Translations under genes and position numbers: made by a program
In this document: in pieces, positions 10,702 through 20,666 of the stretch
Layout of the letters: each line of letters starts with the position of its first letter
How positions within the stretch are numbered: position 1 is the first letter of the stretch
The notes under the pieces: model-generated
What the model was told of the DNA's origin: nothing
The model's input: only the letters and a program-made list of their open reading frames with translations
The model's database searches: none
Assembly: GCA_963932145.1 (NCBI GenBank)
Contig: OZ010613.1
Coordinates: 35,527,613-35,591,612, forward strand
Source: Acanthosepion lycidas
Taxonomy: Eukaryota; Mollusca; Cephalopoda; Sepiida; Sepiidae
Direction: 5' to 3'
Length of the DNA stretch: 64,000 nt

Positions 10702-10739
10702 CCTTACTTGGGGATGAAACGAAAAAAAAAAAAATACCA

Positions 10740-11032
10740 ATAAGGAGAACCAGCCAGTTGACAAAATATCTGGAATCAAGAAAAGTAACATTTATATGCC
10801 TTTTTTCAGCTCCTATTGACCATATATTAGTAAAAAATTTCTTCATTCACATCTGAGGCATTGAGACATAATAACGAGGAGACATTTTTTTTCTTTCTTT
10901 GATGAAGCCATTTCCTAAATTCCTTTAATTTTTGTGTCAGGTGTCTTTTATGAGTATCAAACACATTTACTATGTAGATGTTTCTTGAAGTTAGTTTAGT
11001 GAAGCACTCATGGAAATGTAGATATTAGGTTG
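10740..11032. other. Nothing recognised
   Basis: AT-rich, with a run of A at about 10723-10735 that is probably the poly(A) end of the interrupted LINE. No repeat shared with other parts of the window. Confidence 0.4.
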
Positions 11033-11034
11033 GT

Positions 11035-11104
11035 GCAAAAATAATGTCGTTTTCTCACATATGTTACTATGTGAGAAAACGACATTATTTTTGCACCAAC
11101 CTAA
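11035..11104. mobile_element. MADE1-like mariner MITE (70-bp form)
   Basis: An almost perfect 70-base palindrome beginning TTAGGTTGGTGCAAAAAT and ending with its complement, flanked by TA on both sides (11033-34, 11105-06). The ends match the known terminal sequence of primate Hsmar1/MADE1 (TTAGGTTGGTGCAAAAGT). It lies at the edge of a LINE 3' fragment. No transposase that could move it is in the window. Confidence 0.9.
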
Positions 11105-11106
11105 TA

Positions 11107-11340
11107 GAAGGATTCTACTGCAACTGTAGAACTCCCTTCCAATTTCTTGCTTCCCTAACAACTACAATCTTCAAAAATTAAGTCAATCGTCACTTTTTGT
11201 TTTTTTTGACAAGGAACAGCCCTTTGGTCCTTTCCTCAATCACTCCCATTCTCAGTTTTCTCATTCTCTTTCATTTCCTGTCACCCCCTGCATTCTAGTG
11301 GAATTATTGCCTTGCTTGGGATAAAAGGATTAAAAGAAAT
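11107..11340 (+). pseudogene. Jockey/CR1-type LINE 3' end
   Basis: Begins with a remnant of the reverse transcriptase C-terminus (VELPSNFLLP, normally WNSLP..CFP) and runs into the 3' untranslated block ctttcctcaatcactcc ... gcattctagtgg ... ccttgcttggg shared with 7235, 14640, 14985, 16970 and 21565. Confidence 0.7.
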
Positions 11341-11344
11341 ATAT

Positions 11345-11410
11345 ATATTCTGTTGTTCATACATCTCAGCTGATTCCTTCTTCAGCCATCATCAGGTGTA
11401 ATCCATGAGA
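11345..11410 (-). repeat. Penelope-like element tail
   Basis: On the minus strand it reads CTGATGA, then a stem-loop with gctga/tcagc arms, then GAGATG, the layout of a hammerhead core with GAAA changed to GAGA. Such motifs mark the terminal repeats of Penelope-like retroelements. It is too short to place further. Confidence 0.45.
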
Positions 11411-11722
11411 AAATTATGGAAAACTATTAACTCCAGAAAACTGACAAAATTTTGTTAGTATTCCCATGAAATTATCTATGTATTTATTTATTTTTTTTAC
11501 AATTATTTTCACCCTGTACTTTGTCCCAAGAGCCACCTAAGGTAAAGCATTACAGCAGTACAGTTTATGGAGATATGTGGGGAAGATAACAGTTGATCTA
11601 AAACTTAAACAAGATTGTAATGATTAGGGAAGCCTCTTCTTAGGAGTCAGTTCCAAAAAGCAGCAGTTTGTACAAAGAAGCTACACAAGTAGAACTTACA
11701 TCTCAATGATGGAATACAAAGG

Positions 11723-11961
11723 TGTTGTAAACTAGGGAAGATTACTGAATAGAATAATCACACAAAGGTTGGTAATGAATGATAATTAGGATAAGAACAA
11801 CACATATAAGATTCACCAGCAGTGCATAGAAGTAATCAACTGCTAGAAGTGAGTCAAATGAATTCCACAATGAATCTTCAACTGCAGACCAACATACAGT
11901 ATTTGCGACTGTATTTTTGTGAAAGGGGACAGACTCATTATTGTCCGTAGGCATGCTACAA
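11723..11961. repeat. Interspersed repeat family B, copy 1
   Basis: Ends start gttgtaaactaggga and finish gcatgctacaac, imperfect terminal inverted repeats (gttgta...tacaac). The interior (gaattccacaatgaatcttcaa, cagaccaacatacagtattt) recurs at 32677, 42046 and 60988. It is non-coding, about 240 bases, probably a non-autonomous DNA transposon. Confidence 0.6.
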
Positions 11962-12039
11962 CAGAGGGGGATGAGGTTGTTTCACAACAATGGGCATGAC
12001 ATGGCAGGTCTTTGCCAAAATGGTTAGAACTGATAAAGA

Positions 12040-12600
12040 ATACAAGGTATACAAAGTGCTTTGGTGATTCTAAATTGCACAGCTTCAATGCACCGCATCC
12101 CTTCAAGACATAGGTGATAATGGCTCTCCACAACTTCCAATCTCTTCAGGCTCTAGGCAGTTTTTCTCCATTTGCTAAAGCACCACTCCACTGTTCCACT
12201 ATCCATTCACAGAAGCTCATCAGGTGACTGACTCACTGCTTTCCCCAATCTTTCTTTCCTTCAATATACCCCCAGGAGGTTTCAGGCAAAAAATAATATA
12301 AACAATAGCAACTATACAAAAAAATGTTGGAGGTATTGCTGAGTCTTCCCAAAGTCAGTTTTTATATACCAAGTTGTTTCATGATGCTGTGGGTGATTAT
12401 GGTTATCCACAACTTCTTCATGTAATGTTTGTCTCCTTACTATCCTTACCAGTCCCTGTTCTATCATACACAAGATCATTAAGTGACTGTTTCCCTATGT
12501 CCCACTTCCTTTCAGCATGTTCTGTGAGTTTCAAATTCTCAAAGCACTCTTTCTTCATTACGTGTCCCTTTACGTGTGAGTAAAGTGAATGAAAATCTGA
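12040..12600 (-). pseudogene. RTE-type LINE 3' fragments
   Basis: Two short minus-strand segments (about 12040-12150 and 12360-12600) match the RTE reverse transcriptase C-terminal region seen more fully at 12850-13527. The first reads LWRAIITYVLKG on the minus strand. Frames are broken. Confidence 0.5.
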
Positions 12601-12849
12601 CAGAAGTGTGAATATATAAGACTATATATATGTGTGAGTGTTTAAGCATGTTCTGTTAAATATAATAGACAGAGAACATAAACCGTTTTACTAAGTTTCT
12701 CCTGGAGTCAAATAAGTCAGTTGATGTAACACTGTGACTTATAAATCGACTCAGTGAAATTAAATTTCCACCTGACATCAAACAATTTATTAAGCACAAG
12801 AAGAATCTCATTAAAATGAATGCTTCCTGCATAAATATTCTTCTTTCTT

Positions 12850-13527
12850 ATGAACTGTGTCTCTTCAGGATGTAGGTGATTATGGCTCTCTGCAATTTCC
12901 TGTCCTACTTAGCTCTTAATAAATTTTGTCTCCTAAACCCTGTTCTGCCATCCATCAGCTCAAACTCACAAAGTAGGTTATGTATTATTTTCTTCTATCC
13001 CACTTACCTTCAGTCAGTCCTGTGAGTATCAGATTTGCCAAGCCCTCTTTCCTCATTATGTGGCCTAAAAATTTCAGCTATCACTTGCAGATGTTAAGTA
13101 TAAGTTTTCTTTTTGCTTCCATTTTCTGTAAAACTTTGTTGTTCACATAATCAGCTCGTGGTATCCTCAGCACACTACTGCAAAACCATTTATCTGTTGC
13201 TTTAAGTCTCTTCGTCTTGTCCAGCACTCACTGCCATACAGGAGGACAGATATCACGTAACAGTTTAGTACTCTTTATCTTGCTTGTAGCAAAACATTTC
13301 AGTGTCACACTTTTCGTCCTCTGTTAAAACAGTTCCCAGATATTTAAATTTTTGTACGTGTTGGATTTTGCTATCTCCAATTTGGGCTCATCATTTTGCT
13401 AACAACCATGCATTCTCTCTTCTTGCAATTGATATTTAGTCCTTTCTTCTCACTTTCCTTCACTTTGTCCTGTATGCGTTCTTGTGGTTTCCTTTCCGTG
13501 TCAGCTATCAACATGGGGTCATCACCA
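12850..13527 (-). pseudogene. RTE-type LINE reverse transcriptase C-terminus
   Basis: The minus strand reads DTERKPQERIQDKVKESEKK, then GLNINCKKRECMVVS, and later RVLNCYVISVLLYGSECW, all hallmarks of the RTE reverse transcriptase thumb and C-terminal part, followed by degraded 3' sequence. Stops and shifts are frequent. It is cut at 13528 by the first unit of the MITE array. Confidence 0.8.
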
Positions 13528-13529
13528 TA

Positions 13530-14420
13530 TTAGGTTGGTGCAAAAATAATGACGTAATAATGTCGTTTTTTGACGTTAAAAAATACGTCGAAAAACGATA
13601 TTACGTCATTATTTTTGCACCAACCTAATACTACTTTAATTAAAGGAGAAAGCAATATATTAGGTTGGTGCAAAAGTAATGACGTAATAATGTCGTTTTT
13701 TGACGTTAAAAAATACGTGAAAAAACGACATTATTACGTCATTATTTTTGCACCAACCTAATACTACTTTAATTAAAGGAGAAAGCAATATATTAGGTTG
13801 GTGCAAAAATAATGACGTAATAATGTCGTTTTTTGACGTTAAAAAATACGTGAAAAAACGACATTATTACGTCATTATTTTTGCACCAACCTAATACTAC
13901 TTTAATTAAAGGAGAAAGCAATATATTAGGTTGGTGCAAAAATAATGACGTAATAATGTCGTTTTTTGACGTTAAAAAATACGTGAAAAAACGACATTAT
14001 TACGTCATTATTTTTGCACCAACCTAATACTACTTTAATTAAAGGAGAAAGCAATATATTAGGTTGGTGCAAAAATAATGACGTAATAATGTCGTTTTTT
14101 GACGTTAAAAAATACGTCGAAAAACGATATTACGTCATTATTTTTGCACCAACCTAATACTACTTTAATTAAAGGAGAAAGCAATATATTAGGTTGGTGC
14201 AAAAATAATGACGTAATAATGTCGTTTTTTGACGTTAAAAAATACGTCAAAAAACGACATTATTACGTCATTATTTTTGCACCAACCTAATACTACTTTA
14301 ATTAAAGGAGAAAGCAATATATTAGGTTGGTGCAAAAATAATGACGTAATAATGTCGTTTTTTGACGTTAAAAAATACGTCGAAAAACGATATTACGTCA
14401 TTATTTTTGCACCAACCTAA
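13530..14420. repeat. Tandem array of seven MADE1-like MITE hairpins
   Basis: Seven palindromic MITEs (starts 13530, 13660, 13793, 13926, 14059, 14189, 14322) each begin TTAGGTTGGTGCAAAAAT and end with the complement. They are separated by one nearly invariant AT-rich spacer (ctactttaattaaaggaga core). Period is 130 or 133 bases. Copies 1, 5 and 7 are the 99-base form; copies 2, 3, 4 and 6 are the 102-base form. Each copy could fold into a near-perfect stem of almost 50 pairs. Each is flanked by TA. A tandem array of spacer plus MITE means amplification after insertion, not seven insertions. Open frames of 63 codons over it are repeat by-products. Confidence 0.95.
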
Positions 14421-14426
14421 TATTTT

Positions 14427-14640
14427 ATGCTGTTAAGGTTCTGGCTACTAATAATGAATCCTGGAAGGTTTTTGGATTCTCTCAGAATTACTTCATGTTT
14501 AAAAAAAAGAAAAATTAACAATATTATCAGATTCAGTCACTTTCCCACAGCTGTAAAGTTGCCTCCCCGTGCCTTTTCTATAAACACTTTCATTGTAATT
14601 GTTTGGATGAGCTCTTTGCTGTAGTATCTAGACTTTATGA
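14427..14640 (+). pseudogene. Jockey/CR1-type LINE reverse transcriptase fragment
   Basis: Encodes NNIIRFSHFPTAVKLPPRAF and SINTFIVIVWMSSLL, matching the C-terminal region of the longer minus-strand LINE at 42290-43250 (FIHFPTTVRLP, INTFIVIVWMSSL). It ends abruptly in a T run, beyond which an oppositely oriented piece of the same family begins. Confidence 0.7.
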
Positions 14641-14760
14641 ATATTTTTTTTTTTTTTTTTTAAGCATTTTACCCCAAGCAAGGCGGGAAGCCACTAGGAT
14701 GCAAGGGGTTACAGAAAATATAGAGCAAGATCAGATAGGAGTGATAGATGAGAGAAGCGC
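14640..14760 (-). pseudogene. Jockey/CR1-type LINE 3' end, inverted
   Basis: The complement of the LINE 3' block (ccccaagcaaggcgggaag, ccactaggatgcaagggg). With the fragment to its left it forms a head-on chimera across the T run at about 14645-14661. Confidence 0.65.
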
Positions 14761-14984
14761 AGTACTAGATTGGCAATGAGGTTTCATCAATTTACAATTG
14801 AGTCAGTGTTGTGTTATAAGAAACGTTGGCACACATATAAAAAATAAATAATTTATTCCAGAGAATAATATGGTACACAATCGAGAATACAGACTAATGT
14901 AATAAACAGTTAATCACTAATTCCTCCCCCTCTTTAAATAGTTTTCAACAAGTCCATTTTGTGGGGTGTTTAGCTACTCCACAA

Positions 14985-15450
14985 CAGTTAAATGTAACTG
15001 CTAGTTTTATGCTAACAGTTTTTCTTACATTTCTCCCTTGTGGAACTTTCCAGACTTTTTACTGTCTTCCTGATTACTTTTCACTTGTCCTTGCTCCTTA
15101 GTAATATCTGTTTTCTAATTCTTCCATACTCAGTAACCTCTTATGACTTAGTGGCTTTAGCTACATTAAGTTGCAGTGGTAGACAGTCTTTGACTGTCGG
15201 CGCCATCTGTCGAACTCTCTGCATTAGCAGAGAGGAACCCGGACGAGGCTTTGCCGAAGGGCAAGGTTTCATTTGGGGAGGTTGACAGGCCTTGAACACA
15301 CCTAGGAGGGTTCGATGGCTATATTTTTGGCCGAGCCTACGGGCTCAGGAAACCCACATTAAACTCGGCCTTGTGAAACATTCAATCCTCGTGGGGGGAT
15401 TGCTAAATATTGTGGCTTTACTGCCCTCCTTGAGGTGAACTTGATTAAAA
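14985..15450 (+). pseudogene. Jockey/CR1-type LINE 3' end with repeat A inserted
   Basis: Left part 14985-15160 holds a decayed reverse transcriptase C-terminus (FYANSF, LWN). The tail continues at 15412 (gtggctttactgccctcc) after the inserted repeat A. The boundary sequence gtggcttta is present on both sides of the insert, as a target-site duplication would be. Confidence 0.65.
15160..15411 (+). mobile_element. Interspersed repeat A (SINE-like), copy 1
   Basis: Contains aactctctgcattagcagag, gccgaagggcaagg, ttggccgagcctacgggctc and cctcgtggggggattgc, all shared with copies at 32758, 52822 and 53048. It is flanked by a duplicated gtggcttta. I find no clear pol III promoter, so the family is unnamed. 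Confidence 0.65.
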
Positions 15451-15559
15451 TAAAAAAAAAATGTGTAATACAAAAAATAAGCTTAAAAGAAAAAAAAAAA
15501 AAAAACAAAAACAACTGGTAATCAAAACTTATAAACATGAAAGATAATTATTTACATTA

Positions 15560-15740
15560 TTTAAATATGGATTGCTGTCCTAATCTTTGTTGTTGTCCGA
15601 ACATTTCAGCTATTGTGCCCTTTGGCCTTCATCATATGCTTGTTGATGTGGCTAATCTTCAGGGAATTTCTGAACACTTTATTTAATCTGTAGAGTTAGA
15701 TTATTCTTCTTCTGCTGACCATTGTCAAGGGATATGCCAC
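15560..15740 (-). repeat. Repeat with Penelope-like tail
   Basis: On the minus strand it carries atgatgaaggcc ... gctgaaatgttc, a hammerhead-like pair of blocks related to the tail of family E, preceded by gattaaataaagtgttcag. A second copy is at about 58390-58530. Confidence 0.45.
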
Positions 15741-16969
15741 ATATTTCTTATTTTGTACTGTTCAGTTATTGCTTGAGCAGTTTCCACTTGAACTCAGCAG
15801 AAATCGACAACCAATACCTGAGCAGTACTAAAGTAAGAATCTGTTGTGGGAAAAATTTAAGAAAATGAATAAATAAAATAATAAAGAAAAAAAATTAATT
15901 TTCCCATGATGCAATTTTATGATTCCACTTCTGGAAAGGATAAAATTTTTCCCATTTTTCAATGGGATCATTCTGATATGCTTTCAGCAGCCCTACTCAT
16001 AAAGTAGAGATTTGGCCATCCTAGCTCAGTGCAAGGATGTCTTGAATTAAACCATCTTTACCTGTTTTTAACCTTACTTCCCATAAATAATTTCTGAACC
16101 AAAAAGAAAAATGAACATCCTCAAGACACACTTAATTTTGTTTCAATATACTCAACATAAATGAATTAAACGTCCATAGCAGAAACAAAAGTTTTTTTGT
16201 CTGCTTCTTCTATCTTCTTTGTTTATATATTGAACACACACCTTCACCTAAAAATACACACAAAATCCACAACCTTGTTAACATCCACACCATAAAATAA
16301 AATACCTTTCCTCTTCCCATACAACACACAAACAAACATTGCAATTGAGACAAGCATACAAACAATATCTAATAGAACTTCTTTTTTCACAAGTCCAATA
16401 AAAATTTACTATAACAAAAGACCACTAAACATGTTTTCAATTATGGTATTTTGTTTTATCTCATTATTAAAATACACCTTTAAGTGCCAAATCTAAATGC
16501 GTCATCAGTGTTGTTGCTCCCATGTCACTAGAAGTTTCGGGTCTAAATAAACAACAGACTTCTTCGATGGGCGACCCGACCGAATATGATCAGTATTTGG
16601 CCCGCACATAGAACAAAATTTGCCACTAGCTTTAGGACGTGGATTATATAAGTTGCCCCAGTAAACAGCAACCAATCAAGACTTCACTTGGGCTATTCGA
16701 AGTTACAGATTAGGTATGCATGGTTGTATTGATCTTACCCATGGAATGAAGTCATTGGTCTATGTTACCTGCATATGTACCTTGGATTATAATGCATATG
16801 TCTTCATCAAAATCACACCAAGCTTTCTTGTTGCTTGCTGGAGGCCAGTTAATCCACTTAGAGACTACTCTGTCCAGCAAAAACAAAGGAAAATATTAAT
16901 TTTTATAATCTATTGAAACCCACCAAAATTCACAGTTGATTTTGTTAACATTATTTTTAATCATTTCAC
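15741..16969. other. No recognised feature
   Basis: Largely unique AT-rich sequence. The open frame at 16716-16916 has no motif I recognise. The block near 16540-16600 (ttcgatgggcgacccgac) is unusually GC-rich for the window but matches nothing I know. Confidence 0.4.
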
Positions 16970-17235
16970 TCCTCTCCCTGCCCAAGCAAGGTGATAATGC
17001 CACTAAGATGTGGGTGGGGTTTTACAGGGAGCGAAAGAGAATGCAAAGACTTTCGTGTGGAGAAGTAGGGAAAAGACTAAAGGAACAGTGTTCAGGAAGA
17101 CAGAAGATGGCGATTGACATTGAATTTAAATTTTTGAAGATTATAGATGTCAGCGAAGAAAGAAATTGGGAGGGAGTTCCACAGGTCTGAGAAAAGGAGC
17201 TGTTAGAATAGATGTGGCAGTTGCATCTAGCTAGT
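16970..17235 (-). pseudogene. Jockey/CR1-type LINE 3' end
   Basis: Complement of the family's 3' block (gcccaagcaaggtgataatgcc) followed by reverse transcriptase C-terminal remnants (gggagttccac encodes the WNSLP-type motif on the minus strand). Confidence 0.65.
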
Positions 17236-17250
17236 TCAACAGTAAAACAA

Positions 17251-17530
17251 TGAAGACCTAATTGCCAATCTAGGCATCACAGAGATTTACTTGACAGACA
17301 TATTTATGAGGGGATGCTAAAAATTTTTAACCCTAACCTACTTTATAAATTAAGGCCAAACAGTGTCCTGGGTATGACGATAAACTACATCCATGTCTTG
17401 GGTATGACGACAAGGCTTCAGATAATGTCTTCGGAAAAATAATGTTGCCAGCTATACGTTTTTGGGAAAAAAAATAATGTTGCCAGCTATGTGTTTTTGA
17501 AACAATAATGTTGCCAGCTATATATTTAAT
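17251..17530. repeat. Left arm of a 2.1-kb inverted repeat
   Basis: The sequence from gaagacctaattgcc to ttgccagctatatatttaat is the inverted copy of 19114-19382 with few differences, mainly one extra tandem unit (gtcttgggtatgacgacaa). It overlaps the tail of a family F repeat on the minus strand. Confidence 0.85.
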
Positions 17531-17565
17531 ATATGTATATATATGTGTGTGTGTGTGTGTGTATG

Positions 17566-17606
<41 letters not shown>

Positions 17607-17672
17607 CTTAATTTGGCATGAATTGACCGACAGTGGTTGATATGCCATAAAACCCAACCAACCAACCAACTA
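17333..17672 (-). repeat. Composite repeat family F, copy 1
   Basis: Read on the minus strand: head (gttttatggcatatcaacc), a microsatellite, three units of tagctggcaacattatt, then gttgtcgtcatacccaag-type tail. The middle microsatellite is TG/TA/CA. Better copies are at 26457 and 34995. Confidence 0.65.
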
Positions 17673-17727
17673 AGGCCAAACAGAATTTATTTGGTTCTCT
17701 TCTTTGCTCAAGCCCAAAACTTTTAAG

Positions 17728-17945
17728 CAGCCTTCGTAAATGGTAGAGTACTAGACTGTAGGTTGGGAGGTCTATTGTTTAGTTTTTAGATTCTTCAAAT
17801 AAAATTTAATGAAAGAACTAATTTCAACTCACTGCATTGAAAAACATTCCTATTGTCTGTGTTTCATCCTTAGTAGATAAATTTACATGATAGACTATTA
17901 GACTGTAGGTTAGGAGGTCTACAGTTCCACTGTAACTATTTAGTC
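17728..17945 (+). repeat. Two tRNA-Tyr-like fragments (SINE heads)
   Basis: At about 17728 the sequence ccttcg..atggtagagtac followed by tagactgtaggttgggaggt resembles a tRNA-Tyr gene (A-box ggtagag, GTA in anticodon position). A second, shorter copy lies at about 17893. Neither has an acceptor stem that closes, so these are tRNA-derived SINE heads or pseudogenes, not working tRNA genes. Confidence 0.45.
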
Positions 17946-18480
17946 CAGGGGAGCACATTAACTATATATATGATGGATATGATATGTCATCATTTTTAAT
18001 ATACGAGGGATTAATGTGTTCCACCCCCGATACCCTACTTTGTGTCTTCGATGATTTTTAAGACCAGCTTCAGACCCATACAACATTTCACATACATGAC
18101 AAGTAACAGCACCCTATGTAAATGTTGCATGAATATCAGTGCAGTGTTCAATTGTAATGTCTATGCACAGTTTCCTCAGTTTGGCATGATGAGAAGCCAC
18201 TTCCACAAAGGATGACAGAGATATTAACAATATTTCACCTTTGCTTAACTTTATTCTTGGACCTCAAGATTAGATTTTCCCAGTTTCAGAAAACTGTCAT
18301 GCAGTTGGGTGTAGAAGACAATTTCCAGTGTCCTCTCATTACTTATTAAAAATTTCAGTATACATCCAGTTTTGAATTTTGAAAACAATACTAGATATTT
18401 CATCTCCTAGATTACAGCCACAATTTGTACAAAGGCACCTTTGTCAGATGTAGTGAAGTAGATCATATTGATAACATTTA
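17946..18480. other. No gene; small inverted repeat
   Basis: A weak inverted repeat (gggagcacattaa ... ttaatgtgttcc, about 17949-18027) is present, and a Penelope-tail-like minus-strand segment (catctgacaaaggtgcc) at about 18425-18455. Nothing else seen. Confidence 0.4.
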
Positions 18481-18487
18481 GTACAAT

Positions 18488-18490
<3 letters not shown>

Positions 18491-18575
<85 letters not shown>

Positions 18576-18653
18576 GATTCTTGTTTATGGAATAAATTCC
18601 AATACCAACAATCACTATTCTTAAAAGAGTGCTCAATACAGAGTAGAGCAAAT

Positions 18654-18686
<33 letters not shown>

Positions 18687-18780
18687 ATAAATAATATATA
18701 TATATCTGTGTGTGGCTGTGCATGTATAAATAATATAAATATGTGAGTGTGTGTGTGTGTAGACATAATATATGTACATT
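18491..18780. repeat. TA/TG microsatellite cluster
   Basis: Several (TA)n(TG)n blocks broken by short unique sequence. Open frames here on both strands (Ile/Tyr and Cys/Val runs) are repeat artefacts. Confidence 0.9.
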
Positions 18781-18785
18781 ACTTA

Positions 18786-18868
18786 GTACATATGTGTGCA
18801 CCTACATTTTGGTGAACCACCCAGCGAACCATAGTTGCACACCAAAATGTAGGTACATGTATATGTAC
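18786..18868. repeat. Hairpin with 29-base arms
   Basis: gcacctacattttggtg and caccaaaatgtaggtac are complementary, flanked by complementary gtacatat/atatgtac. The loop is 25 bases. Possible MITE or Penelope terminus. Confidence 0.7.
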
Positions 18869-19025
18869 TCATTAATATTCATCTTTGCTCTGTATAACTG
18901 CATCAAGCACTATCGCATTTACACCTCGTGTATAAATGTGACAATTTATTTGCTTGCCTGTGTATGCACACCAGCACATGTGTACATGCTCGCTTATATC
19001 TGGTCATTTCATTTGTCTACCCTAC

Positions 19026-19028
<3 letters not shown>

Positions 19029-19088
<60 letters not shown>

Positions 19089-19105
19089 TATGCATATATT
19101 AAATC
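19029..19105. repeat. (TA)n microsatellite
   Basis: About thirty TA units, at the inner edge of the inverted repeat's right arm. Confidence 0.9.
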
Positions 19106-19113
19106 TACAGTAC

Positions 19114-19382
19114 TATTAAACATATAGCTGGCAACATTATTTTTTTTTCCAAAAAACATATAGATGGCAACATTATTGTTTCGAAAACATATAGCTGGCA
19201 ACATTATTTTTCCGAAGACATTATCTGAAGCCTTGTTGTTGGACGTAGTTTATCGTCATACCCAGGACACTGTTTGGCCTTAATTTATAAAGTAGGTTAG
19301 GGTTAAAAAATTTTAGCATCCCCTCATAAATATGTCTGTCAAGTAAATCTCTGTGATGCCTAGATTGGCAATTAGGTCTTCA
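19114..19382. repeat. Right arm of the 2.1-kb inverted repeat
   Basis: Inverted copy of 17251-17530. Ends at ggtcttca, the exact complement of the left arm's start. The outer flanks differ, so both arms share defined boundaries. The first part (19114-19290) is also a family F tail. Confidence 0.85.
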
Positions 19383-19960
19383 ACCCTCACTACTAGCATG
19401 ACTGACCATTAAACCATTTTGTAACAGTCAGTTCATATTCAACACCTGACAATTGCATTGTGCATAAAACAGTTGTGCTAGTGGTGAGGGATAATATATA
19501 TATTTTTTTATATATACTTAATAGCTCTATTACATTACACTGACCACCAGTACTATATATGCACATACATATGCAAACACACAGTCCAATGACCAGCAAA
19601 GAGAGAGGCACTACACTACTCCTTGAAAAGACTCTTGTCTCTTGAGGCATCAGCTATTGCCATTGGCAACTAAAGTGTCCAACAGGCAGATTGTGCAACA
19701 ACAAAAAAAAAAAAAAAAATCATCCCAGTCACATCCATTTCAGAAGAAAACTATGGAGCCAAAGCCGAGGCAAACAAGAAGTCATGCAATAAAACTAGTT
19801 TTATTTCAATTAGCAGACTATTGCCTGCAGCTCCTAAATCTGGCTGTTCTCTGTAGACCTTATCATATATCAGTAGGCCTGCAGCAAACACGGTACACTC
19901 TCCAAAATCTTTGCATTTAAAGCTAAACCATGAGTCTCTGAATATATATATATATATATA

Positions 19961-20627
19961 TCTTACTTATTATAAAACGCAGATTGTGTGTGTGTCTGTA
20001 CGTTTATATATTGGATTGGATTTCCTACATTTTTCAACCGATTTCAACAAAACTTCACAGGACTGCGTAAAATTACCTTGCGGTGGTTCTGACAGCACCA
20101 AAAATTGGAAAAATACAATTGTTTTTGCATGAAATCAATTTGAAAACACGATAAAACATGATTCTGTCACCAGAATGAAAGGGGGACAACTCATATCAAG
20201 TTATACTTATAAAACCCAGGTTTGTGTGTGTGTGTGTGTGTTCATTTATATATGGGATCAGATTTCCTACATTTTTCAACCAATTTCAACAAAACTTTTT
20301 TTTGGCAGGTAGTGTTTCTTATTGTCTTGCACACTTTTTTCTTTATTTTTACATTCAGAATGCTTTAAAAATTCCATTTACAAGACAATTGTTTATAATA
20401 AAATTCTATTCAATTGGTAGACTCATAACGATTGAAAACAATGTTTTTGTTTGAGTTTGGGTTTGAACAATTCGTAAAAAAAGAAATAAAAAACTAATTA
20501 AGACATGCGTGTCCGTCAACCTTAAACAATAATCTTTGTCAATTTTATTTTTCAGTCTTTATGATGATCGATACTTGATCTATCTCTTACTGTTACATCC
20601 CTGGGCAACGCCAGGCTCTAATGCTAG
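19961..20627 (+). mobile_element. Non-autonomous Helitron-like element 1
   Basis: Starts TC (TCTTACTTATTATAAAACGC) after an A and ends CTAG before a T. The 3' hairpin CCTGG-gcaacg-CCAGG sits eight bases before CTAG. These are the structural hallmarks of Helitrons, which transpose by a rolling-circle mechanism and insert between A and T. No Rep/helicase is encoded. An internal repeat of its own 5' region begins at about 20205 (tataaaacccaggtttgtgtg). Confidence 0.75.

Positions 20628-20665
<38 letters not shown>

Positions 20666-20666
<1 letters not shown>

Larger units (their letters stand above)
7399..10706 (-). mobile_element. Ty3/gypsy-type LTR retrotransposon, internally deleted
   Basis: Two long terminal repeats flank remnants of gag, protease, the start of reverse transcriptase and the end of integrase, all read on the minus strand. 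The left LTR is 7399-7662 and the right about 10445-10701. The LTR begins TGTTG and ends AACA on the minus strand. A purine-rich tract sits next to the left (3') LTR. The putative 5-bp target duplication is ccttg (7394-7398) and cctta (10702-10706), one base different. The reverse transcriptase catalytic core, RNase H and integrase core are missing between about 8060 and 8190. The copy could only move in trans, if at all. Confidence 0.85.

Noticed and set aside
13530..14420. CRISPR array (regular repeats with spacers)
   Set aside because: The 'spacers' are identical and the 'repeats' are 100-bp palindromic MITEs; the DNA is animal nuclear.
17333..17665. 110-codon minus-strand open frame
   Set aside because: Consists of repeat F units and a TG/TA microsatellite.
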